A stretch of 5,636 bases of DNA from Halobacteriales archaeon SW_9_67_24 (GCA_003022685.1 PXSV01000043.1:1036-6671), one strand, 5' to 3'. Shown: positions 1-4,960, counted from the stretch's first letter. Notes: generated by a model from the sequence alone, not told the origin. A program made the numbers and translations.

Positions 1-710
1 AGGAGTGGGAGCGACCCGATGGATTCGTGGAGACGCTGCTTTCGGAGGACGCCGAGGCGATCATCGACGCGCTGACCGACGCGATCAAGGCGGGGGCAAC
101 GACGGATCAGCTCGCGGACGCGGTCGCGCGCGCCGCCACGCGACGGGTGCTGTGGTTCGCCACGAACAACGAGTTCAACGACTGGAACACCGTCCACCAC
201 ACGTTCACCTACGCGAACGCGGTCCATCGCGCCACCCGAAAGACCGACGCGACCGAACTCTATCGAGCCTGCTTCGACGGTGCCATGTCGGTCTATCTCG
301 ACCGGTTCCTCAACTCGCCGCGTGCGCCGGTGCCCGATCCTGGCGAGTCCGATCGTGACCCGACCGACGTTCGCGCCGACCTGCTTGACGCCTTCGACGA
401 GCAGGGTCAGGTCAACCACGCCGCGACGCTCGTGAGCGAACACTTCGATGCGGGTGGCGATCCCGACGATCTCAAACGCACGCTCGGCCGGGGGTTGCTC
501 CGTGAGGACGCGAACTTCCACACCCTCCAGAACGTGGAGGGGGCATTCGGTCGGTTCGAGGTCGTCGGCGACGAAGCGGAACAACGGATGGCGCTGATGG
601 CATGTGCGCGCTACATGGCCGCACATTTCCCGACGCGGCGCTCGGCCGAGCAGACCTTTTCGATCGCGACCAGGCTCCACCGCGGCGAGCGCCTCCACGA
701 GGTGGAATAG
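1..710 (+). CDS. C-terminal part of a large helical protein, probably of the Rieske-domain-associated family (5' end outside window)
   Basis: The reading frame is open from the first complete codon at position 3 to the TAG at 708-710, giving 235 visible residues. A GTG at 27 could serve as a start, but the frame continues upstream without a stop and no ribosome binding site or promoter fits it, so I treat the gene as truncated by the window edge. Counting from position 3, the sequence is all-helical in character and holds two related units: AGATTDQL (30-37) followed by a helix and NNEFNDW (55-61), HH (65-66) and FTYANAVH (68-75); then AGGDPDDL (150-157) followed by LLREDANFHTLQNVE (165-179). 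The conserved-looking His residues (65, 66, 75, 173) could bind metal, but this is inference. From memory, these helical repeats occur downstream of a Rieske [2Fe-2S] domain in bacterial and haloarchaeal proteins; the Rieske cysteine/histidine motifs themselves would lie outside the window. The coding assignment is solid; the family name is moderate. It converges with the VIT1-like gene. Confidence 0.62.
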   Translation, partial: EWERPDGFVETLLSEDAEAIIDALTDAIKAGATTDQLADAVARAATRRVLWFATNNEFNDWNTVHHTFTYANAVHRATRKTDATELYRACFDGAMSVYLDRFLNSPRAPVPDPGESDRDPTDVRADLLDAFDEQGQVNHAATLVSEHFDAGGDPDDLKRTLGRGLLREDANFHTLQNVEGAFGRFEVVGDEAEQRMALMACARYMAAHFPTRRSAEQTFSIATRLHRGERLHEVE

Positions 711-750
711 GGACACCGACAGTCGGGAACTCGCTTCGTTGCGGCGGTGG

Positions 751-780
751 CGCGCGGGAGCGCGAAGTGCGACTCGCGCG
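751..780. repeat. GC-rich imperfect hairpin
   Basis: Arms 751-758 and 773-780 pair over eight positions (CGCGCG/CGCGCG core, one G-T wobble). After a small bulge, 760-763 pairs with 767-770 around a GAA loop. It lies 40 nt after the stop codon of the first gene. It is the first of a series of hairpins and is less regular than the next three. GC-rich DNA gives such stems by chance more easily, so support is moderate. Confidence 0.45.
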
Positions 781-803
781 AGGTCTGCGTGAGCGAAGTC
801 GTC

Positions 804-824
804 CGAGGGAGCTTCGCTCTCTCG
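804..824. repeat. 21-nt triloop palindrome 1
   Basis: Left arm CGAGGGAGC (804-812), loop TTC (813-815), right arm GCTCTCTCG (816-824): nine pairs with one G-T wobble at 808/820. The stem can be lengthened by six more pairs (798-803 with 826-831, one wobble) if T825 bulges. It has the same 9+3+9 plan as the palindromes at 831 and 869, with a different core sequence. Position 812-819 can alternatively pair with GAGCGAAG at 791-798. Confidence 0.6.
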
Positions 825-830
825 TGATGA

Positions 831-851
831 CGAAACGGCTTCGCCGTTTCG
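831..851. repeat. 21-nt triloop palindrome 2
   Basis: Left arm CGAAACGGC (831-839), loop TTC (840-842), right arm GCCGTTTCG (843-851), a perfect nine-pair stem. It shares the 9+3+9 plan and the CG...GC frame of its neighbours, while its five variable core positions differ and are matched by the opposite arm. It sits 6 nt after palindrome 1. Confidence 0.65.
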
Positions 852-868
852 AACCATGAGTCCAGGCT

Positions 869-889
869 CGTCAGAGCAACGCTCTGACG
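869..889. repeat. 21-nt triloop palindrome 3
   Basis: Left arm CGTCAGAGC (869-877), loop AAC (878-880), right arm GCTCTGACG (881-889), a perfect nine-pair stem. A further short pairing TCCA (861-864) with TGGA (891-894) could close it from outside. Same 9+3+9 plan as the palindromes at 804 and 831. Confidence 0.65.
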
Positions 890-900
890 GTGGATGACTG

Positions 901-982
901 ATAGGGTCGGTTGGAAGTCCTTCCGAGATCGACCGCACGATGGCGTGCGGTCGCACCGGTAAACGCTTCCAACCGACCCTAT
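901..982. repeat. 82-nt two-tier palindromic element
   Basis: Outer arms ATAGGGTCGGTTGGAAG (901-917) and CTTCCAACCGACCCTAT (966-982) are a perfect 17-bp inverted repeat. An inner perfect 10-bp stem, CGACCGCACG (930-939) with CGTGCGGTCG (944-953), encloses loop ATGG. Both stems share one axis at 941.5, so the whole is a single palindrome interrupted by two 12-nt largely unpaired segments (918-929, 954-965). GGTCG at 905-909 and 949-953 and CGACC at 930-934 and 974-978 also allow each half to fold on its own. No flanking direct duplication is visible and no transposase is nearby. Candidates are a MITE-like insertion, a structured RNA, or a protein-binding or transcription-end site. Confidence 0.8.
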
Positions 983-1035
983 AAGCAAGCGTAGCGAGCG
1001 AAGGAATCGATTGGGGAAGGAGTGGGTGGAGTTTC

Positions 1036-1075
1036 AGCTGTCTCGGACCAACAGTCGGAACGAGACTTCACAGCT
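1036..1075 (-). terminator. Hairpin at the 3' end of the VIT1-like gene, possible terminator
   Basis: AGCTG (1036-1040) pairs with CAGCT (1071-1075) and TCTCG (1041-1045) with CGAGA (1061-1065), with a 5-nt bulge (1066-1070). The stem overlaps the TAG stop of the minus-strand gene at 1074-1076. No T-rich run follows on the minus strand, and archaeal termination depends mainly on T-runs, so a terminator role is weakly supported. Confidence 0.3.
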
Positions 1076-1655
1076 ACCCTGGCAGAAAAACGTTGAGCAC
1101 TGCGACGACGACGCCAGCGAGACCCATCCGAATCCCAGCAACGTACCATCGCTGGCGGGAGATCGAGGCCATGTACGCCCCGAAGGCGAACAGCACAGCG
1201 ACCGCGATCCCGACCGAGACGAGCGTCGCCTGGAACAGTGTGAACAGCGCCCCCTCCAACAGGAACGGGGTGAGTGGCACTACGAGCCCGAGCAGTGGAC
1301 CGAGACCGCTCATCAGCGCGTTGACGACCTGATCGCTCATCTTCTCGCGCTCAACCTGCGTGTCGCTCAGGTCGGTGAGCATCGCGTCCTCGGTTGCCTG
1401 AATCTCGGCGCGCATCTCCGCGCGCTCGATCTCCCAGACGCTCCAGACGCCGGAGGTGGTGAGCCCGACGGCCGCGCCGAGCCCGAGGCTGATTACCGTT
1501 AGTCCGTCCGCGATCCCCGAGAGATACGCGCCGACGGTGACGCCGACGCCAGTGAGCGCGCCGTCGAACCCGTTTGAGACGAAGTACCGCCGCGCGATCG
1601 GGCCGATCATGTCGGTTCCGATCCGCTCGCGCAGCGACTCCGAGTCCGCACTCAT
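1074..1655 (-). CDS. VIT1/CCC1-like integral membrane transporter, probably for Fe2+ or Mn2+
   Basis: This 193-residue protein has about five hydrophobic segments (near 32-50, 52-73, 114-133, 138-162, 170-192), the number expected for the vacuolar iron transporter family. FDGALTGVGVTVGAYLSG (30-47) matches the first VIT helix, where the DG aspartate (here D31) contributes to the metal path, and GPLLGLVVPLTPFLL (119-133) resembles the family's G...P..P third helix. Between helices 2 and 3 lies a charged, Glu/Met-bearing helical stretch (about 75-108), where VIT1 proteins carry their cytoplasmic metal-binding domain. Oddly, the usual GxxSMxxG of helix 2 reads GLTTSGVW (64-71), without the methionine, so substrate or activity may differ. 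Known members export Fe2+/Mn2+ from the cytoplasm in exchange for protons. The ATG overlaps the DUF211 stop codon as ATGA with no Shine-Dalgarno, implying translational coupling. Family assignment fairly sure; substrate inferred. Confidence 0.8.
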   Translation of the reverse strand: MSADSESLRERIGTDMIGPIARRYFVSNGFDGALTGVGVTVGAYLSGIADGLTVISLGLGAAVGLTTSGVWSVWEIERAEMRAEIQATEDAMLTDLSDTQVEREKMSDQVVNALMSGLGPLLGLVVPLTPFLLEGALFTLFQATLVSVGIAVAVLFAFGAYMASISRQRWYVAGIRMGLAGVVVAVLNVFLPG

Positions 1656-1942
1656 CAGTCTTGGGGTGTCGGCGCGTCCTCGACGATACGGTCCCCGCAG
1701 GCAACCTGATCGACCGAGTGGACCGTCGCGCCGGTGTCCTCGATCACTGTCGTCACCTCGTCGTAATCGATGTCGTCGCCCTCGACGGTGAACTTGATGT
1801 TGCGAACCTCCTCGTCCATTTCGATGAGGATGGCGTTCACGCCGTCGACTCCGTCGGTGTCGGCGATCTCCTGGGCGATCGAGAGCATCGTCGGCTCGTG
1901 GGGTTTGAGAACGTCGAGGACGAGTTGGCGGATCGTGGCCAT
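1655..1942 (-). CDS. DUF211 domain protein, first gene of an operon with the VIT1-like transporter
   Basis: A 95-residue acidic protein beginning MATIRQLVLDVLKPHEPTM. It fits the archaeal DUF211 family in length and pattern: a first strand RQLVLDVLKPH (5-15), helix SIAQEIADTDGVDGVNAIL (21-39), second strand EEVRNIKFTVEGDDIDYDEV (44-63) and a final helix/strand TTVIEDTGATVHSVDQVACGD (64-84), consistent with a compact alpha/beta ferredoxin-like fold. No function is established to my knowledge. I chose the ATG at 1942 because the frame upstream is arginine/serine-rich and runs into the PIN toxin gene, while a TATA-like box lies about 27 nt before this ATG. The stop overlaps the next gene's start (ATGA), so the two proteins are likely made together, suggesting an accessory or regulatory role in the same metal process (inference). 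The Asp/Glu-rich acidic surface may simply reflect halophily. Confidence 0.85.
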   Translation of the reverse strand: MATIRQLVLDVLKPHEPTMLSIAQEIADTDGVDGVNAILIEMDEEVRNIKFTVEGDDIDYDEVTTVIEDTGATVHSVDQVACGDRIVEDAPTPQD

Positions 1943-1963
1943 ACGTCCGCAGTACGGAACTAC

Positions 1964-1974
1964 TCCGATAAGGA
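1964..1974 (-). promoter_or_regulatory. TATA-like box of the DUF211/VIT1-like operon
   Basis: On the minus strand this reads TCCTTATCGGA, an A/T-rich island centred about 27 nt before the DUF211 ATG at 1942. With no Shine-Dalgarno before that ATG, this spacing predicts a leaderless transcript starting at or next to the start codon, the common haloarchaeal arrangement. It supports separate transcription of this operon from vapBC upstream. Confidence 0.5.
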
Positions 1975-1984
1975 TGTGTTGATG

Positions 1985-2001
1985 CGGCGAGGCTCTCGCC
2001 G
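1985..2001 (-). terminator. Triloop hairpin after vapC, possible terminator
   Basis: On the plus strand CGGCGAG (1985-1991), loop GCT (1992-1994), CTCGCCG (1995-2001) form a perfect seven-pair palindrome 23 nt beyond the vapC stop codon. It resembles in design the triloop palindromes at 804-889. No T-run follows, so termination is a guess; it also sits just upstream of the DUF211 promoter. Confidence 0.35.
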
Positions 2002-2024
2002 AAAGACTCCGGGCGACGAAGCAG

Positions 2025-2438
2025 TCATGATTCGGTCCGTTCGACGAGTTCGGTCGTCGTGACGACGGGAGCGAGGTCTTGCTCCCGGAGATCCCCGTCG
2101 TCGCTCCACAGCGCGCATCCGAGATGGAACGCCGACGCGAGAAACGGCGCATCATCGGGGTCGATGTCCGCCATCGCCTCGCGGGCGGCCGGCAACGAGT
2201 TGTCGAACGCGTCGCCCGGGACGGTCGTGATTTCGTCGAGTACCAGATCGAGGAGCGTATCGAGTTGGTCGCCGGTCAATCCGGTTTTCTCGCGGAGTGT
2301 CCCGCGGTGATTCCGCACCTCGGTGCCAAAGTGTTCCGGCGCGTAAAGATCGAACCCGCCCGAGAGCATCAGTTCGCGCGTCTTCCCGCCGGCGATCAAC
2401 GCCGAGAACACGACGTTCGTATCGACGACCAGTTGCAT
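2025..2438 (-). CDS. VapC-type PIN-domain ribonuclease toxin
   Basis: A 137-residue PIN-domain protein, the usual size for VapC. The N-terminal MQLVVDTNVVFSALI carries the first catalytic Asp (D6) and the TN motif; E40 in HFGTEVRNH is the expected second acidic residue; DIDPDDAPFLASA (91-103) gives the third acidic position (D93, D95 or D96); and LWSDDGD (110-116) the fourth (D113/D114/D116). These acidic residues would hold Mg2+ or Mn2+ in an RNA-cleaving site; VapC toxins typically cut tRNA or rRNA, but the target here cannot be read from sequence. The ATG follows the antitoxin's TGA with no gap, and no Shine-Dalgarno precedes it, so translation probably depends on re-initiation after vapB. 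All catalytic positions are present, so the toxin looks intact. Toxin function is inferred from family and from the paired antitoxin. Confidence 0.87.
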   Translation of the reverse strand: MQLVVDTNVVFSALIAGGKTRELMLSGGFDLYAPEHFGTEVRNHRGTLREKTGLTGDQLDTLLDLVLDEITTVPGDAFDNSLPAAREAMADIDPDDAPFLASAFHLGCALWSDDGDLREQDLAPVVTTTELVERTES

Positions 2439-2654
2439 TCAATAGTGCTCGGCGACCGCGTGTTTGACCGCCTCGCCGAGTTCCTCTGCCTCGGCCTCGG
2501 TGAGCTGACTCTCGCTGGCGATTTCCTCGGCTACGCGGAGCTTTTGGAGGTACTCGCGCATCGACCGGCGTGCGACCTCGCTCCAGTTGATCTCTGGGTG
2601 GTCGTCCATCTCTTCTTTGAGGTCGTCCGGAACACGGATTGTCACGTTCGGCAT
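2439..2654 (-). CDS. VapB-type ribbon-helix-helix antitoxin
   Basis: This 71-residue acidic protein has the ribbon-helix-helix pattern: strand NVTIRVPDDL (3-12), helix LKEEMDDHP (12-20), then NWSEVARRSMREYLQKL (23-39) as the second helix. The C-terminal half (about 42-71, rich in Glu and Ala) is a likely helical toxin-binding tail. Such antitoxins dimerise, bind operator DNA through the paired strands and block the PIN toxin. The ATG at 2654 is favoured by AGGTGA five nucleotides before it (complement of 2660-2665), a good match to the archaeal anti-Shine-Dalgarno and the only clear ribosome binding site seen before a gene here. The frame further upstream runs into dnaK in a non-coding-like composition. 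The stop codon abuts the vapC start. Autoregulation through the palindrome at 2666-2685 is likely by analogy. Confidence 0.85.
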   Translation of the reverse strand: MPNVTIRVPDDLKEEMDDHPEINWSEVARRSMREYLQKLRVAEEIASESQLTEAEAEELGEAVKHAVAEHY

Positions 2655-2659
2655 CACGC

Positions 2660-2665
2660 TCACCT
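2660..2665 (-). promoter_or_regulatory. Shine-Dalgarno sequence of vapB
   Basis: Minus-strand AGGTGA, five nucleotides before the ATG at 2654, complementary to the CACCU of the archaeal 16S rRNA tail. It fixes the vapB start and implies a transcript with a short leader, unlike the apparently leaderless neighbours. Confidence 0.6.
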
Positions 2666-2694
2666 GTGCGCGTATTTGCACGCACGAGTAATAG
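2666..2694 (-). promoter_or_regulatory. vapBC promoter and candidate operator
   Basis: GTGCG (2666-2670) and CGCAC (2681-2685) form an inverted repeat around a 10-nt spacer. Upstream on the minus strand, CTATTACT (complement of 2687-2694) is a candidate TATA box 33-40 nt before the vapB ATG. The palindrome therefore lies between TATA box and start codon, where a bound VapB-VapC complex would block initiation. Supported by position and symmetry only. Confidence 0.45.
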
Positions 2695-2820
2695 TCGTTG
2701 CGGCGCGGCTCCGCTGTTGCGAACGTCGCCGGGAGGCTCGGTGATCGATCCGCTGTTCGCCGTCTTCGTTGATGAGAGTCACGACGGGTTTCTGTCGGAG
2801 CGGGCCGACGGCTCGTCGCT

Positions 2821-4758
2821 TCAGTTTTCGTTTTCGTCCCCGTCGTCCACGTCCTCGAAGTCGGCGTCGACGTACTCCTCGTCGTCACCCTCGTCACCGG
2901 CACCGTCGCCGCCCATGTCACCCATGCCGCCTGGCCCTGCGCCGCCAGGCCCGCCCGCCGCACCGCCGGGGCCAGCACCTGCACCACCGGCTCCGCCCGC
3001 AGCCTGCTGGGCGGCCTCTTGTTGCTGGTACATCTGCTTGCCGATCTCCTGGAGTTCGGTCGAGAGCTCTTCGGTTGCCTCGGTGAGCTCCTCGGTCGTG
3101 GCGTCCTCGTCCTCCAAGACATCTTCGACGTCGCCGATCGCGTCCTCGATGTCCGCGCGGAGGTCGTCGTCGACCTCCTCCTCGTTCTCTTCGAGGAGGC
3201 TGTTCGCGCGCTGGACCGCGCTCTCGGCCTCGTTGCGCGCCTCGATGCGCTCGCGGCGCTTTTCGTCCTCCTCGGCGTACTCCTCGGCTTCCTCCTGCAT
3301 CCGGTCGATCTCCTCGTCCGAGAGGCCTGCGCCGCCCTCGATGGTGATGTCCTCCTTGTTGCCCGAACCCTGGTCCTCGGCCTCCACGTTGACGATGCCG
3401 TTCTCGTCGATGTTGAACGTGACCTCGATCTGTGGGGTCCCGGCGGGTGCGGGCGGAATACCCGAGAGCTGGAACTCACCCAGCAGTTCGTTCTCGTTCG
3501 CGATCTCGCGCTCGCCCTGGAACACACGCACTTGAACCTGGGTCTGGTTCGCCGCAGCCGTCGTGAAGATCTTCGATTCCTCCGTTGGAATCGTGGTGTT
3601 CTTCTCGATCAGGCGCTCGAAGAGGCCACCCTTGACCTCGATCCCGAGGCTCAGGGGGGTGACGTCGAGCAGCACGATGTCGTCGACGTCCCCGGAGAGC
3701 ACGCCGCCCTGGATCGCCGCCCCCAGTCCAACCGCCTCGTCGGGGTTGACGTTCTTCTGAGGGTCTTGGCCGGCGAGGTCGGAGACCTGCTCTTGGACCT
3801 GGGGCATTCGGGTCGAGCCACCGACGAGGATCACTTCGTCGATGTCGTCGGCGTCGTAGCCCGCGTCCGAGAGCGCCTGCTCGGTCGGCCCGACGGTCCG
3901 CTCGATGAGATCGGCGGTTAGGGACTCGAACTTCGCACGGGTGAGATCTTCTTCGAGGTGGACCGGTCCCGAGTCCGTAGCGGTGATGAACGGCAGATTG
4001 ATCGTGGTCTCCTTGCGGTTCGAGAGCTCGATCTTGGCCTCCTCGGCCGCGTCCTGCAGTCGCTGGAGCGCCTGGCGATCGTCCCGGAGGTCGAACCCGT
4101 GCTCGGACTCGAACTGCTCGGCGAGCCAGTCGACGATGGCGTCGTCCCAGTCGTCCCCGCCGAGGTCGTTGTCGCCGTTGGTGGCGACGACCTCGTACAC
4201 GCCGCCGCCGAGGTCGAGAACGGAGACGTCGAAGGTCCCTCCACCCAGATCGTACACCATCACGGTCTGGTCGGAATCGTCGTCCAGCCCGTAGGCCATC
4301 GACGCTGCAGTGGGCTCGTTGATGATGCGCTCGACCTCGAAACCGGCGATCTCGCCGGCGTCCTTCGTCGCCTGGCGCTGGCTGTCCGAGAAATAGGCGG
4401 GAACGGTGATGACCGCCTTCTCGACCTCGTCGCCGAGGTACTCCTCGGCGTCGCGCTTGACTTTGCCGAGGATCAGCGCCGAGATCTCCTCGGGCGTGTA
4501 CTCCTCACCGTCGATCTCGACGGTGTAGTCCTCGCCCATGTGGCGCTTGATCGACTCCACAGTCCGATCGGGGTTCTGGATCGCCTGGTTCTTCGCCGGC
4601 TTCCCCACCAATCGCTCGTCGTCGGCGAACGCCACCGTCGACGGCGTGGTGCGGTCGCCCTCGCCATTGACGATGATCTCGGGGTCGCTACCCTCCATCA
4701 CCGCGAAGGCGCTGTTCGTCGTGCCGAGGTCGATGCCGAGGATCTTGTTGCTCGCCAT
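2821..4758 (-). CDS. dnaK: Molecular chaperone DnaK (Hsp70)
   Basis: A complete 645-residue Hsp70. The ATPase domain shows all signatures: phosphate-1 loop GIDLGTTNS (8-16), the catalytic Lys in SIKRHMG (K71), INEPTAASMAYG (146-157), phosphate-2 loop YDLGGGTFDVSV (169-180, with T175 matching E. coli T199) and VILVGGSTRMPQ (309-320). The interdomain linker VLLDVTPLSLGIE (362-374) leads to the peptide-binding beta domain (about 375-490), the helical lid (about 490-580), a Gly/Ala-rich stretch (588-619) and an acidic tail containing EEYVDADFEDVDD. It binds and releases hydrophobic segments of unfolded cytoplasmic proteins through an ATP cycle driven by DnaJ and GrpE, neither of which is in this window. 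Between K71 and the phosphate-2 loop about 25 residues of E. coli DnaK are absent, as in archaeal and Gram-positive homologues. There is no Shine-Dalgarno; a TATA-like box 30-36 nt before the ATG implies a short or absent leader. The downstream gene is vapB, 166 bp away. Confidence 0.98.
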   Translation of the reverse strand: MASNKILGIDLGTTNSAFAVMEGSDPEIIVNGEGDRTTPSTVAFADDERLVGKPAKNQAIQNPDRTVESIKRHMGEDYTVEIDGEEYTPEEISALILGKVKRDAEEYLGDEVEKAVITVPAYFSDSQRQATKDAGEIAGFEVERIINEPTAASMAYGLDDDSDQTVMVYDLGGGTFDVSVLDLGGGVYEVVATNGDNDLGGDDWDDAIVDWLAEQFESEHGFDLRDDRQALQRLQDAAEEAKIELSNRKETTINLPFITATDSGPVHLEEDLTRAKFESLTADLIERTVGPTEQALSDAGYDADDIDEVILVGGSTRMPQVQEQVSDLAGQDPQKNVNPDEAVGLGAAIQGGVLSGDVDDIVLLDVTPLSLGIEVKGGLFERLIEKNTTIPTEESKIFTTAAANQTQVQVRVFQGEREIANENELLGEFQLSGIPPAPAGTPQIEVTFNIDENGIVNVEAEDQGSGNKEDITIEGGAGLSDEEIDRMQEEAEEYAEEDEKRRERIEARNEAESAVQRANSLLEENEEEVDDDLRADIEDAIGDVEDVLEDEDATTEELTEATEELSTELQEIGKQMYQQQEAAQQAAGGAGGAGAGPGGAAGGPGGAGPGGMGDMGGDGAGDEGDDEEYVDADFEDVDDGDENEN

Positions 4759-4787
4759 TGTTGGGTACGGGTATCGGTTTCGGCGGG

Positions 4788-4794
4788 TTAAAAG
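4788..4794 (-). promoter_or_regulatory. TATA box of dnaK
   Basis: On the minus strand this reads TTTTAAC within AACTTTTAACCCG, the most A/T-rich spot in the dnaK/DUF2071 intergenic region and centred about 33 nt before the dnaK ATG. A start site some 25 nt downstream leaves a leader of only a few bases, matching the lack of a ribosome binding site. The 8-bp palindrome GATGCATC (4802-4809) lies just upstream, at the edge of the promoter, and could bind a regulator. Confidence 0.6.
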
Positions 4795-4960
4795 TTGCTA
4801 AGATGCATCACCAGTCGTCGTTCGCTCGTCGTACTCCCCGGTGGCGGTTTCGCCGGCCGGAGGGCTCGGTCATGTGGGACGATCCCCCGACCGCAATACG
4901 ACCGCTCGGCGACCCGACTGCGGGCGAAACGCACGACACCGTTCGGGCCTTCGACGACGT

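Larger units (their letters stand above)
711..1073. other. Non-coding convergent intergenic region dense in hairpins
   Basis: This 363-bp gap lies between the 3' ends of two converging genes. I see no convincing coding frame in it: the open frames have arginine/serine-rich composition unlike the acidic proteins around them. It contains, in order, a GC-rich hairpin (751-780), three 21-nt triloop palindromes (804-824, 831-851, 869-889), an 82-nt two-tier palindrome (901-982) and a hairpin against the last stop codon (1036-1075). The octamer GAGCGAAG occurs at 791-798 and 996-1003, and its complement CTTCGCTC at 812-819, so alternative pairings exist. No T-run follows any hairpin on either strand. 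It may act as a two-way transcription end region, encode a structured RNA, or be a small mobile or repeat element; the sequence alone does not decide. Confidence 0.75.

Noticed and set aside
901..982. tRNA gene
   Set aside because: The 82-nt size is suggestive, but the fold is one long palindrome and there is no anticodon or T-arm (GTTCRA) pattern.
611..988. 125-codon minus-strand open frame across the end of the first gene and the hairpin cluster
   Set aside because: It is antisense to the first gene and spans the palindromes, has a Ser/Arg-rich basic composition and no promoter or ribosome binding site.
711..1073. CRISPR array
   Set aside because: The hairpins differ in sequence from one another and their spacing is irregular; there are no identical direct repeats.
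2079..2744. 221-codon plus-strand open frame antisense to vapBC
   Set aside because: Composition is Arg/Val/Leu-rich without a known domain, and both opposite genes are recognisable family members.
2655..2820. Terminator for dnaK
   Set aside because: No T-run on the minus strand and only short GC-rich stems of the kind expected by chance.
2655..3527. N-terminal extension of the antitoxin frame (about 290 codons) into dnaK
   Set aside because: The extension is Arg/Ser/Thr-rich shadow sequence of dnaK; the ATG at 2654 has a good Shine-Dalgarno and yields a standard-length VapB.
3019..4791. Two long plus-strand open frames (300 and 277 codons) antisense to dnaK
   Set aside because: They mirror the strong codon bias of dnaK; their products are repetitive Leu/Val/Asp/Arg sequences with no recognisable domain, while the minus-strand frame is an unmistakable Hsp70.
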